A stretch of 23,835 nucleotides of DNA from Bacteroidales bacterium (GCA_012518155.1 JAAYTC010000331.1:1-23835), one strand, 5' to 3'. Counted from the first letter of the stretch, positions 5,698-14,044 are shown. Notes: generated by a model from the letters alone, not told the origin. A program made the numbers and translations.

Positions 5698-7215
5698 ATG
5701 CTCACACCAAAAGATCTTGATTTAATGAATGAGAAGGGAATTACCCGCGCTCAGATTGATGTTCAACTCGGTCGTTTTAAAACCGGTTTTCCATTTTTGC
5801 CCATCGTGTCGGCCGCTTCCATTGGAAATGGATTACTCACGCTAACGGAGGGGGAGGAAAAGGAGTACCTCACGGCTTGGCAGAACTACCTGGGCGGTGG
5901 TAAAGAAGTAACGAAATTTGTCCCTGCCTCCGGTGCGGCCAGTCGCATGTTTAAAGACCTGTTTGCTTTTTTAGACGCGGATTATAATGAGCCGACGACT
6001 GCTTTCGAAAAAATGTTTTTCGACGAGATACGACGTTTTGCCTTTTATAAGGCTCTCGATGAAAAGTGTACGAAATTGTACGATCAGGGAGTTGTATCGC
6101 TGTGCGCTGAGGGGCGTTACAAAGATGTGGTCGCGGCCTTGTTGTTGCCCGAGGGATTGGATTACGGAAACCTACCCAAGGGGTTGTTGCTCTTTCACAT
6201 CTACTCGGAAGGGAACCGTACGCCATTAGGTGAGCACCTTACGGAGGGAACTCTGTATGCCAAAGAAAGTAGCGGCAAAGTGAACGTGCATTTTACCGTT
6301 TCGGAAGAACATCAACAACTGTTTGAACTGTTGGTGGCTGCTCGGAAGATTAATTTTGAACGAAAGCTCGGGGCAGACATATCGGTGTCGTACAGTGTTC
6401 AGAAACCAAGCACTGATACCATCGCGGTGGATATGAACAACGAACCGTTCAGAGAAGGGGATGGCTCGCTTTTGTTCCGTCCGGGTGGGCACGGGGCATT
6501 GATTGAAAACCTGAACGACATCGACTCTGATGTGGTTTTTATAAAAAATATCGACAACGTGGTGCCCGACCGATTAAAAGTGGAGGAGGCTCATTACAAA
6601 ACATTGTTGGCAGGAATACTTGTTACGATGCAGGAGCGAGCGTTCAACTATTTGAGAAAGCTCGACGAGGGGCATGTTGACGCGGAAGATTTGGCAGAGA
6701 TGGTCGCTTTCGTGGAAGATGAACTTTTTATATCACCCCCCGGGAAGATGGGCACGGATACGGAGTTGAAAGATTACTTGTACCGAAAACTGAATCGGCC
6801 GTTCCGGGTGTGCGGGATGGTAAAGAACGTGGGAGAGCCGGGTGGTGGCCCGTTTATCGCGGTCAACCCCGACGGTTCGGCCTCCCCGCAGATTTTGGAG
6901 AGCTCCCAGATCGATAAAAACGATGAGCAAGCAATGTCAGCTTTCAAAAATGGCTCGCATTTCAACCCTGTGGACCTGGTGTGCGGCCTGAAAAACTACC
7001 GGGGAGAGAGATTCGACCTTGCGCGATTCGTGGACGCCGACACGGGATTTATTTCCTACAAATCGAAAGATGGCAAGGAGTTGAAAGCGTTGGAGTTGCC
7101 CGGCTTGTGGAACGGAGCCATGAGTGACTGGAACACGCTTTTCGTGGAGGTGCCCGTCAGCACGTTTAACCCGGTGAAGACGGTCAATGACCTGCTTCGG
7201 GCGGAGCATCAGTAG
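5698..7215 (+). CDS. DUF4301 family protein, nucleotidyltransferase-like
   Basis: This 505-residue cytoplasmic protein resembles the Bacteroidetes DUF4301 family, which has no assigned reaction that I know of. Several motifs resemble sugar-nucleotide pyrophosphorylases: a glycine-rich N-terminal loop VPASGAASRMFK (75-86), LPKGLLLF (159-166), RTPLGEHL (174-181), RPGGHGALIENL (261-272) and VVFIKNIDNVVPD (279-291). The last two correspond in order to the nucleotide/sugar-binding blocks of UDP-GlcNAc pyrophosphorylases. The C-terminal half (about 340-505) is well conserved in style but carries no motif I recognise. No signal peptide is seen. It has its own promoter, and its end overlaps the presumed start of the next gene. 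An NTP-dependent sugar transferase role is inference from motif order. Confidence 0.8.
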   Translation: MLTPKDLDLMNEKGITRAQIDVQLGRFKTGFPFLPIVSAASIGNGLLTLTEGEEKEYLTAWQNYLGGGKEVTKFVPASGAASRMFKDLFAFLDADYNEPTTAFEKMFFDEIRRFAFYKALDEKCTKLYDQGVVSLCAEGRYKDVVAALLLPEGLDYGNLPKGLLLFHIYSEGNRTPLGEHLTEGTLYAKESSGKVNVHFTVSEEHQQLFELLVAARKINFERKLGADISVSYSVQKPSTDTIAVDMNNEPFREGDGSLLFRPGGHGALIENLNDIDSDVVFIKNIDNVVPDRLKVEEAHYKTLLAGILVTMQERAFNYLRKLDEGHVDAEDLAEMVAFVEDELFISPPGKMGTDTELKDYLYRKLNRPFRVCGMVKNVGEPGGGPFIAVNPDGSASPQILESSQIDKNDEQAMSAFKNGSHFNPVDLVCGLKNYRGERFDLARFVDADTGFISYKSKDGKELKALELPGLWNGAMSDWNTLFVEVPVSTFNPVKTVNDLLRAEHQ

Positions 7216-9274
7216 AGATGTGAAACGGGATATTCTATTTCATACTTCCCGCGTGATCGGGTACCGCGGATGGCACCGGTTTCATACAAAACTGGTGGCA
7301 ATATCCTGTTGTATATCGGCATCTTTCCTTTTTCTATATTCTTGCCAAACTGTTCGCTTAAGCGATGCACGCGAACACTTCGCGCGAGGAGAGTACGACG
7401 CTGCCGTAGAAGTTTACCGAAAACTATACCGTGCAATTCCCCCCGGGCAACCCGCCAAACGGGGAGTGGTCGGCTACGAGATGGGAGAGAACTACCGACA
7501 TCTCAATCAGTCCAGTCATGCAGTCACGGCATACCGTAACGCGATTCGCCACGGCTATCCGGATACATTGATGTTTTACCAATTCGCGCGGATGCTCCAT
7601 CGGGAAGGGGAGTACGAACAGTCGATTAAAGCATATCGTGATTACCTGAAACTCCGGCCGGGGGACGCGCATGCATTATCAGGCATCGCGGGGGCAGGGC
7701 AAGCGATGGAGTGGAGCAAAAACAAGAACCCCTCTTTTTATCGAGTGGAACAGGTGGAACTGTTTAACTCTAACAGAAGTGATTTTAGCCCCATGCTGAA
7801 TAGGAGGGGCGACCGGCTCTATTTTACCTCTTCGCGAGAAGATGCACGGGGAGAGAGAAGCCTCGTAACGGGAATGAAATACAACGATATTTTTTTTGCC
7901 CCTATCAACGTACATGGGGAGTGGCAATATCCCCGACAACTGGAGTCGCCCGTGAATACCGACTTCGATGAAGGAACTCCCGCTTTTTCGCCGGACGGGG
8001 AGTGGATGTATTATACCCATGCTTATGCCGATCCGAATCGACCGACAGGGACTGTCATTCATGCCTCGCGAAGGGTGAACGGGGAGTGGAGTGGCGGCCG
8101 CGAAGTGGAGATTTTACCCGGAGACGTGCATTGGTCGTTTGCTCACCCGGCTCCCTCACCTTGTGGCAACTATCTCTTTTTCGTGTCGGACATGCCGGGA
8201 GGGGAAGGGGGAAAGGATATCTGGCGGGCCACGTTGAACAGTAGTACCGAAGTGCACTCCATCGTGAACATGGGACCGGAGATTAACACGCCGGGCGACG
8301 AGATGTTCCCTTACGCGAAGAGCGACTCCCTGCTTTATTTCTCTTCCGATGGACATCCGGGCATGGGGGGATTGGATTTGTTTGTGGCTGTCAAGCCGAT
8401 AGGAGCAGAACAGTGGCAGGTGCAAAATATGAGATCACCTCTCAATTCCTCGGCCGATGATTTTGGCATCACGTTTTACCCCCAAAGCGAGAAGGGGTTT
8501 TTTAGTTCTAACCGCGATGATGCGAGGGGGTACGATCATATTTATTCGTTTGAACAGGTGGATGACACTATTCGGGTAGAGGGCATTGTCGTGGACCATC
8601 AAGATGAATTGATCCCTGGTGCTTCCGTGTCGGTGGTAGGGAGTGATGGTTCTCAACGCCAGTTTGTTACTGATGGCGACGGCGAATATCGTTTTAAAGC
8701 CGAGGCGGGAGTGGAATATATGTTCTTGGCCAGCGTAGAGGGATTTCTCAACCGGCGCGAGCGGTTGCAAGCGATGCCACCCGACAAGGATACACTGGTG
8801 TATGTAGATTTCGAGATGATACCGTTCGATAAGCCGGTGGTGATGGAAAATATTTTCTACGACTTTGATAGTGCTGTACTACGCCCCGAGTCGAAAGAAG
8901 GGTTGGAGGAGCTTGCTAGCCTAATGATGGAGCACCCCGAGATTTACGTGGAGCTCTCGGCACATACCGATCGTATGGGGCCGGATGATTATAACCGGGA
9001 GCTTTCGTTGCGACGTGCGCGGTCGGTGGCGGATTACCTTGTTGCGCGTGGTATTGATAAGGATCGGCTTTCAGCTATCGGTCACGGCAAGTCGCAACCT
9101 GAAAGTGTGAGTAAGAAAACAGCGGGCAGGTATGACTTTTTGAAGGAGGGAGACATCCTTTCGGAGGAATTTATCGAGCAATTGCCTTCCGGACAACAGG
9201 AGGTTGCCGATCAAATCAACCGGCGGACATCGTTTAAAGTGATTGGCAATAATTCCGGAACCCACAGGCGGTAG
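7187..9274 (+). CDS. PorE-like multidomain lipoprotein (TPR-PD40-CRD-OmpA)
   Basis: The architecture matches PorE of the type IX secretion system: a lipoprotein signal ending FLYSC with the acylated Cys at residue 53, TPR-like helices (about 57-170), WD40-like PD40 beta-propeller blocks (about 195-455, with SPDGEWMYY and DLLYFSSDG-like repeats), a carboxypeptidase regulatory-like domain (460-540) and a C-terminal OmpA domain (552-690). Peptidoglycan-binding residues Asp595 and Arg610 are present in the pattern TDR...RELSLRRARSV. PorE anchors the trans-envelope complex to peptidoglycan. The ATG at 7187 is the only ATG before the lipobox but lies inside the DUF4301 gene and gives a long n-region; GTG at 7220 or 7253 would be more usual for a signal peptide. 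Other OmpA/PD40 proteins exist in this phylum, so the PorE role is likely but not certain. Confidence 0.8.
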   Translation: MTCFGRSISRDVKRDILFHTSRVIGYRGWHRFHTKLVAISCCISASFLFLYSCQTVRLSDAREHFARGEYDAAVEVYRKLYRAIPPGQPAKRGVVGYEMGENYRHLNQSSHAVTAYRNAIRHGYPDTLMFYQFARMLHREGEYEQSIKAYRDYLKLRPGDAHALSGIAGAGQAMEWSKNKNPSFYRVEQVELFNSNRSDFSPMLNRRGDRLYFTSSREDARGERSLVTGMKYNDIFFAPINVHGEWQYPRQLESPVNTDFDEGTPAFSPDGEWMYYTHAYADPNRPTGTVIHASRRVNGEWSGGREVEILPGDVHWSFAHPAPSPCGNYLFFVSDMPGGEGGKDIWRATLNSSTEVHSIVNMGPEINTPGDEMFPYAKSDSLLYFSSDGHPGMGGLDLFVAVKPIGAEQWQVQNMRSPLNSSADDFGITFYPQSEKGFFSSNRDDARGYDHIYSFEQVDDTIRVEGIVVDHQDELIPGASVSVVGSDGSQRQFVTDGDGEYRFKAEAGVEYMFLASVEGFLNRRERLQAMPPDKDTLVYVDFEMIPFDKPVVMENIFYDFDSAVLRPESKEGLEELASLMMEHPEIYVELSAHTDRMGPDDYNRELSLRRARSVADYLVARGIDKDRLSAIGHGKSQPESVSKKTAGRYDFLKEGDILSEEFIEQLPSGQQEVADQINRRTSFKVIGNNSGTHRR

Positions 9275-9373
9275 ATGAAAAATAGTGGATAAAGAGACGG
9301 CGTATAGAGTGAAGTGATGGGTAATAATGGAAGATTTAGCTATAATCGTTACGCATGCAAGACTTAAATTTAT

Positions 9374-9381
9374 TACTTTTG
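9374..9381 (+). promoter_or_regulatory. -7 box upstream of the exported deformylase-family gene
   Basis: TACTTTTG is an exact TAnnTTTG match, about 52 nt before the ATG at 9433. No TTTG or TTG is seen at the proper -33 distance. The 158-nt gap after the PorE-like gene holds nothing else recognisable. Confidence 0.5.
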
Positions 9382-9432
9382 GATAATGATCCTGTGATAG
9401 GGATGTATAGGGTAATGTCAAATATAGAATAA

Positions 9433-10074
9433 ATGCAGAGTACACATATTGTATTCATATTTTTGTTTGTTAGTCGGTTTGCCTTGATGGCGTCTGCCCC
9501 GTTCATTGTGACCGCTCCGTTCACCGAAAGAGAGCGAGAGATTATTTATAGCGGCGACCGCGACACCTCCTTTCGGGTACTTCTTGTGACCGATCCTGTG
9601 GATTCGCTGGTTCTTCGTATGCGGTCCTCGGATGTAGATCCCCATTCAATCGCGGGCGACGAAAGCTTGCAATTATTGATTCAGCGCTTGAACGTGACGA
9701 TGAGCGAAGAGGGTGGGATAGGTATTGCCGCGCCTCAGGTGGGTGTGCTTAAGAATGTCTTTTTGTTGGTTCGGACAGACCTTCCCGGTCAGCCCACGCG
9801 TGCTATCATCAACCCTAAAATAGTGAACTCTCCCGAAGAAACGGTTTGTTTTGAAGGCGATGGGTGCCTTTCCATTCCTGATATCCGGGGAAACTCTTTG
9901 CGCTTTGCATGGATAGACGTGGAGTATTGGGACGAACAAGGATATTTGCACCGAGAACATTTAAAAGGATATAGCAGAACAGACCATTTCCCTGCCGTTA
10001 TTTTTCAACACGAATACGATCATTTACAGGGTGTGTTGTTTACAGATAAGATTTGCACGACAATAGGGCAATAG
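9433..10074 (+). CDS. def: peptide deformylase family protein with N-terminal export signal
   Basis: Peptide deformylases remove the formyl group from the initiator methionine. All three metal-site motifs are present: GIGIAAPQVG (95-104), a motif II with GCLSIP around Cys145, and HEYDH with His193, Glu194 and His197 (FQHEYDHLQG). Motif II reads EGDGCLS, so Asp replaces the usual Glu directly before Gly-Cys. The first ~28 residues form a hydrophobic segment (IVFIFLFVSRFALMASA) resembling a signal peptide, unlike ordinary cytoplasmic Def, so the enzyme probably acts outside the cytoplasm or is membrane-tethered. It sits six bases before recN. It is likely a second, exported paralogue, with the housekeeping def elsewhere in the genome. 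Confidence 0.82.
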   Translation: MQSTHIVFIFLFVSRFALMASAPFIVTAPFTEREREIIYSGDRDTSFRVLLVTDPVDSLVLRMRSSDVDPHSIAGDESLQLLIQRLNVTMSEEGGIGIAAPQVGVLKNVFLLVRTDLPGQPTRAIINPKIVNSPEETVCFEGDGCLSIPDIRGNSLRFAWIDVEYWDEQGYLHREHLKGYSRTDHFPAVIFQHEYDHLQGVLFTDKICTTIGQ

Positions 10075-10080
10075 AATGAT

Positions 10081-11736
10081 ATGTTACGATCACTTTCCAT
10101 ACAAAACTATGCGCTCATCGACTCGCTTCATATTGCGTTCGATTCCGGCTTCTCCGTTATAACCGGGGAGACCGGCGCGGGAAAATCGATTATACTGGGG
10201 GCATTGTCGTTGATCTTGGGTCAGCGTGCCGATGCTCGCCATATTAAACAAGGTGAAAATAAATGCATCATCGAAGGCGTTTTCGATATCCCTTCGTACG
10301 ACCTAGAACCTTTGTTTCTTGATAATGATTGGACCTACGACGAGGAGTGCATCCTGCGCCGGGAGATATGGGCGACCGGCCGGTCGCGTGCTTTCGTGAA
10401 CGACTCGCCGGTATATCTTAACGATTTAAAGAGCCTGGGGGACCGGCTGATTGATATTCACTCCCAACATCGAAACTTGGCACTACAGGATAACCTTTTT
10501 CAATTGAGCGTGGTAGATGCCATGGCAGGTACCGAAAAAGAAAGAAAAGAGTACCTGGACACTTACAATCTTTACCGTGCTTCTGAGAAAGCGTTGAGTG
10601 AACTACGCTTACGCGCTCGTGCCAACAAAGAGGAGGAGGATTACCTCAGGTTTCAGCTTGAAGCACTGCAAGAAGCTTCTTTGCAGGATGAGGAACAGGA
10701 ACTGCTGGAGGAAGAGCTGAAAGCGATGACCCACGCTGAGGAGATTAAAACAGGCCTCTACGAGGTAACCACCCTCTTGTCGGGAGAAGGAGAGAGTGCA
10801 GAATCGCTGCTTCGCTCGGCTGCCGATATATTGATACGCGTACAGCGTGTGTACCCAAAACTGGAGGAGCTGGCTAACAGGGTTGAAGCGGCTTATATAG
10901 ATATGAAAGATGCAAGAGAAGAGGCGGCTCGCTACTTCGAGGAGGTAGATTTCGACCCTGCCCGCCAGCAAATCGTCGAAGAAAGACTCAGCACGATCTA
11001 CGGGTTACAAAAAAAACACTCGGTACAGACCGTCGAGGAATTAATCGCGTTGCGTGATAAAATAGCCGAACAGCTTCAAGGGATTGATTCGTTGGACGAA
11101 CAACTGGCGTCTCTTGAAAAGGAGGTTGCTGAAAAACGATCGACCGTGCTCACGATGGCGGAAGCACTTGGCAAAAAAAGAAGAGCGGCTGCTCCCTCTT
11201 TAGAGAAGCAGTTGATGGAGCGGCTCGCCTACGTGAGGATGCCAAACACTCGCTTTCAATGCCAATTCACTGTAAAGAAAGAGCCGGACTCTACCGGGAA
11301 CGACACGGTACAGTTCGTATTTTCGGCGAACAAAAACACCCCGTTGCAACCGGTCGCTGAAATTGCCTCGGGAGGTGAAATATCCCGCTTGATGCTTTGC
11401 CTTAAAGCGATGATAGCCGGTGCAACCGCGTTGCCGACTATTATCTTTGATGAGATTGATACTGGTACCTCGGGAGAGGTAGCGGATAGGGTAGGGGCAA
11501 TCATGAAGGAGATGAGCCGAGAGATGCAAGTAATTGGGATATCTCACTTACCACAAATTGCTTCCAAGGGAGACGCGCATTTCGTGGTATATAAAGAGGA
11601 GCAAGTGGAAAGCGTTGCCACCCGCGTAAAAGTGCTTACACCGGAAGAACGAGTGGAGGAAATCGCGAGGATGTTAAGCGGGGCGGAGGTGACGAGCGAG
11701 GCGATTGAAAATGCCCGAGTAATGTTGGAGGGATAA
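10081..11736 (+). CDS. recN: DNA repair protein RecN
   Basis: This 551-residue SMC-like ATPase acts early in repair of double-strand breaks, binding broken ends and helping RecA loading. The N-terminal head has Walker A GETGAGKS (29-36), a central coiled-coil region runs from about 150 to 370 (Glu/Lys/Leu-rich), and the C-terminal head has the signature IASGGEISRLMLCLK and Walker B TIIFDEIDTGTSG, followed by the His-containing switch VIGISHLPQIAS. Length and domains are complete. It follows the deformylase-family gene closely and its TAA overlaps the ATG of the next gene by one base, indicating one transcript and coupled translation. Confidence 0.97.
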   Translation: MLRSLSIQNYALIDSLHIAFDSGFSVITGETGAGKSIILGALSLILGQRADARHIKQGENKCIIEGVFDIPSYDLEPLFLDNDWTYDEECILRREIWATGRSRAFVNDSPVYLNDLKSLGDRLIDIHSQHRNLALQDNLFQLSVVDAMAGTEKERKEYLDTYNLYRASEKALSELRLRARANKEEEDYLRFQLEALQEASLQDEEQELLEEELKAMTHAEEIKTGLYEVTTLLSGEGESAESLLRSAADILIRVQRVYPKLEELANRVEAAYIDMKDAREEAARYFEEVDFDPARQQIVEERLSTIYGLQKKHSVQTVEELIALRDKIAEQLQGIDSLDEQLASLEKEVAEKRSTVLTMAEALGKKRRAAAPSLEKQLMERLAYVRMPNTRFQCQFTVKKEPDSTGNDTVQFVFSANKNTPLQPVAEIASGGEISRLMLCLKAMIAGATALPTIIFDEIDTGTSGEVADRVGAIMKEMSREMQVIGISHLPQIASKGDAHFVVYKEEQVESVATRVKVLTPEERVEEIARMLSGAEVTSEAIENARVMLEG

Positions 11737-12482
11737 TGAAAGAAAAAGAGATGATTTTTGGCATTCGTGCCGTGATAGAAGCGGTGGAAGCCGGTAAAGA
11801 TATCGACAAGATATTGGTTAAACGAGGGTTGTCGGGAGAGTTGTTTTCTGAACTACTGGAGCTTACTCGTATGCATGAAATTCCGATGCAGAGTGTTCCG
11901 GTGGAGCGCATCGACCGGGTGACTCGTAAGAACCACCAGGGGGTGGTCGCTTTCACCTCCGCGGTCACTTATCAGAAGTTGGAGCAGATCGTGCCGTTGC
12001 TATACGAGGAGGGAAAGAACCCGTTCATCCTCGTGCTGGACGGACTCACCGATGTTCGTAATTTTGGAGCCATCGCACGTACATGCGAGGTGGCAGGCGT
12101 GGATGCGATTGTTATTCCTGCTCGAGGCAGCGTTTCAGTAAATGCCGACGCGATGAAAACATCGGCAGGGGCGCTGCACTCCATTCCGGTATGCAGGGAG
12201 CGAAGCCTGAAGGAGGCGATTGTTTTCTTGCGAAACAGCGGGATAAAAGTAGTGACAGCTACAGAGAAGGCGGCCGAACTGTACACCGGTACCGACATGA
12301 CCGTGCCGGTGGCCTTGTTGATGGGTGCCGAAGACACGGGGGTGGCCTCTGAACATCTGCGGTTAAGCGACGAACTGGTGAAAATCCCCCAATTCGGGGC
12401 CATTCAATCACTTAACGTGTCGGTGGCTGCCGGCGTATTAATTTATGAGGTTATTCGGCAACGGGGGGAGTTGTTTCCATGA
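11736..12482 (+). CDS. rlmB: 23S rRNA (guanosine-2'-O-)-methyltransferase, SpoU/TrmH family
   Basis: This 248-residue SPOUT methyltransferase uses S-adenosylmethionine to 2'-O-methylate a ribose in 23S rRNA (G2251 in E. coli RlmB). The N-terminal substrate-binding domain starts EMIFGIRAVIEAVEAG. The C-terminal knotted domain shows motif 1 LTDVRNFGAIARTCE, motif 2 LLMGAEDTGVA and motif 3 IPQFGAIQSLNVSVAAGVLIYE. Its ATG overlaps the recN stop (TAATG), and GGAGG lies four bases before it within recN, too close for an ideal Shine-Dalgarno. A different RNA target within the TrmH family cannot be excluded. Confidence 0.9.
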   Translation: MKEKEMIFGIRAVIEAVEAGKDIDKILVKRGLSGELFSELLELTRMHEIPMQSVPVERIDRVTRKNHQGVVAFTSAVTYQKLEQIVPLLYEEGKNPFILVLDGLTDVRNFGAIARTCEVAGVDAIVIPARGSVSVNADAMKTSAGALHSIPVCRERSLKEAIVFLRNSGIKVVTATEKAAELYTGTDMTVPVALLMGAEDTGVASEHLRLSDELVKIPQFGAIQSLNVSVAAGVLIYEVIRQRGELFP

Positions 12483-12492
12483 ATGGAAGTTG

Positions 12493-12530
12493 TTTCAACG
12501 ATCAGAAGTCATTTCAGCGATTGAAAATCA
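12493..12530 (+). repeat. imperfect 19-nt tandem pair between rlmB and ridA
   Basis: TTTCAACGATCAGAAGTCA is followed immediately by TTTCAGCGATTGAAAATCA, matching at about 14 of 19 positions. It lies in the 116-nt gap upstream of ridA, where no exact TAnnTTTG box is visible. It could be an operator pair or chance. Confidence 0.3.
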
Positions 12531-12598
12531 CTTCATTATTGGGAGTTACGTCGACATTAAGTGATGCATAAAACTGTGATTTAAAACGATAAAGAGAT

Positions 12599-12976
12599 AT
12601 GAAGAAAGTGATATCAACCAACAGTGCGCCCGCGGCAATCGGGCCATACAGCCAAGCCGTGGAGGCGAATGGCACATTATACCTATCCGGGATGCTACCC
12701 ATCGATTGCGTTACCGGTAATTTCGTGTCGGGTGGAATAAAGGAGCAAACTGCACAGATTTTCGTGAATATAAAAGCAGTGTTGTCCGCGGCCGGCCTCA
12801 ATATAAATCATGTGGTTAAAACGACGGTGTTTCTCGACGACATGTCGTTTTTCGACGGGATGAACGAGGTTTATTCCAAGCAGTTTAAAGAGGATTTCCC
12901 CGCGCGATCTACCTTTGCCGTAAAATCTCTTCCTAAGAATTCATTGGTAGAAATTGAGGCAATCGCTGTGAGATAA
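12599..12976 (+). CDS. ridA: RidA family reactive intermediate/imine deaminase
   Basis: This 125-residue protein of the YjgF/YER057c/UK114 (Rid) family hydrolyses reactive enamine/imine intermediates released by PLP-dependent dehydratases, protecting PLP enzymes. Family motifs include GPYSQAVEANGTLYLSG near the N-terminus, VVKTTVFLDDM in the middle and the C-terminal ARSTFAVKSLPKNSLVEIEAIA, which holds the conserved Arg that binds the substrate carboxylate. It is full length and probably a trimer, as is usual for the family. Its TAA ends at 12976, directly against the tatC stop on the other strand. It is the last gene of the plus-strand block. Confidence 0.95.
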   Translation: MKKVISTNSAPAAIGPYSQAVEANGTLYLSGMLPIDCVTGNFVSGGIKEQTAQIFVNIKAVLSAAGLNINHVVKTTVFLDDMSFFDGMNEVYSKQFKEDFPARSTFAVKSLPKNSLVEIEAIAVR

Positions 12977-13798
12977 TTAGTCGATTACCGCGGGCAACTC
13001 TTCATCTTCTTCCGGGGGATCCTTCTTCACCACGAAGGCGCTGATTTCCCATAACATGTATATGGGTATAGTTACAACGATCAGCGAAAAGGGGTCTCCC
13101 GACGGGGTAATCAATGCCGCCGCTATGAGCGAGCCAACAATAGCATGGCGTCGATATTTCCGGAAGAACGAACGGTAGATTAATCCAAGGTTCGATAATA
13201 ACCAGAAAACTAACGGAAGCTCGAACACCAGGCCCATAACCAAAATAAGGGTATAGAAGTTGTTCATGTAAGAATCCAGCGAGATCATATTCTCGATCGA
13301 TGCGCTGAGCTCGAACGTGATAAGGAAACGGAAGATCAGGGGGAAAACAACAAAGTAACCGACCAAGCAGCCAATGATGAACATTACTCCACCAAATCCG
13401 AAAGCGGTTTTTATCCCTTTAGCCTCGTGATCGTAAAGTGCCGGGCTGATAAATCTCCATAGCTCGTATAATATATAAGGGATGGTACATAACATACCAA
13501 AGGCGAACGACGTGGATATATAGGTCATGAACTGAGTGATCATGTTGATATTCAGTATTTCCACGTTAAAGGAGTCAGCTGAGAAGTCAGGAAGGAAAGG
13601 GAGATACTCTCCCGCTTTTTCGAAGAATCGATACGTGATAAAGTCGGAGGACTTAGGAGCAAGGATCACACTATCAAAGATGTGTGGGATGATGATAAAG
13701 CCCGCTACCGAGAATGCAAGCACAGCACCGATGATTCGGATAAGCGTCCATCGGAATTCCTCCAAATGATCCCAAAAGGACATTTCTTTCTCTGCCAT
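12977..13798 (-). CDS. tatC: twin-arginine translocase subunit TatC
   Basis: This 273-residue polytopic inner-membrane protein with six predicted transmembrane helices is the Tat signal-peptide receptor that exports folded, often cofactor-loaded proteins. The cytoplasmic N-terminus shows SFWDHLEEFRWTLIRI, the family signature with the conserved Glu, and ISPALYDHEAKGIK carries the second conserved Glu (equivalent to E. coli Glu103). The C-terminus is acidic (DPPEEDEELPAVID). A longer periplasmic loop sits between TM1 and TM2 (about 45-90), as is common in Bacteroidetes. It lies 246 nt downstream of tatA on the same strand, and no tatB is seen between them. Confidence 0.96.
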   Translation of the reverse strand: MAEKEMSFWDHLEEFRWTLIRIIGAVLAFSVAGFIIIPHIFDSVILAPKSSDFITYRFFEKAGEYLPFLPDFSADSFNVEILNINMITQFMTYISTSFAFGMLCTIPYILYELWRFISPALYDHEAKGIKTAFGFGGVMFIIGCLVGYFVVFPLIFRFLITFELSASIENMISLDSYMNNFYTLILVMGLVFELPLVFWLLSNLGLIYRSFFRKYRRHAIVGSLIAAALITPSGDPFSLIVVTIPIYMLWEISAFVVKKDPPEEDEELPAVID

Positions 13799-13873
13799 GT
13801 CTACCTTGCTATATTATGTTAATTGCCGAATTCAAAGCCCAGTATGGGTGAATCCTGTATGGGAGGTGAACAC

Positions 13874-13901
13874 GAACGGATATATAACTGTATATCCGTT
13901 C
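13874..13901. repeat. 11-bp perfect inverted repeat in the tatA-tatC gap
   Basis: GAACGGATATA (13874-13884), six-base loop TAACTG, then TATATCCGTTC (13891-13901). No T-run follows on either strand, so a simple intrinsic terminator is unlikely. A further ATATCCG copy follows at 13903-13909. The rest of this 246-nt gap has no convincing gene; a 64-codon open frame at 13809-14003 has no recognisable features. The element may set the tatA:tatC ratio by RNA structure or bind a regulator. Confidence 0.6.
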
Positions 13902-14044
13902 ATATCCGCAATCACAAATGGAATATAATTGAGGTGTAATCGTGTTGACGAAACCACAACATCTTGTTGGGAATGCGTTTGTTTCACATGCCGTCGGCCC
14001 CACTTTTTTAAATACATCGTGGGTAAGTACCGGTTTATTTTAAA

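Noticed and set aside
11972..12403. 143-codon minus-strand open frame inside rlmB
   Set aside because: It is fully antisense to conserved SpoU motifs, with Ser/Thr/Pro-rich composition typical of shadow frames.
13809..14017. Two short minus-strand open frames in the tatA-tatC gap, considered as a tatB candidate
   Set aside because: Neither has an N-terminal transmembrane helix nor a TatB-like amphipathic segment, and both run through the 11-bp palindrome.
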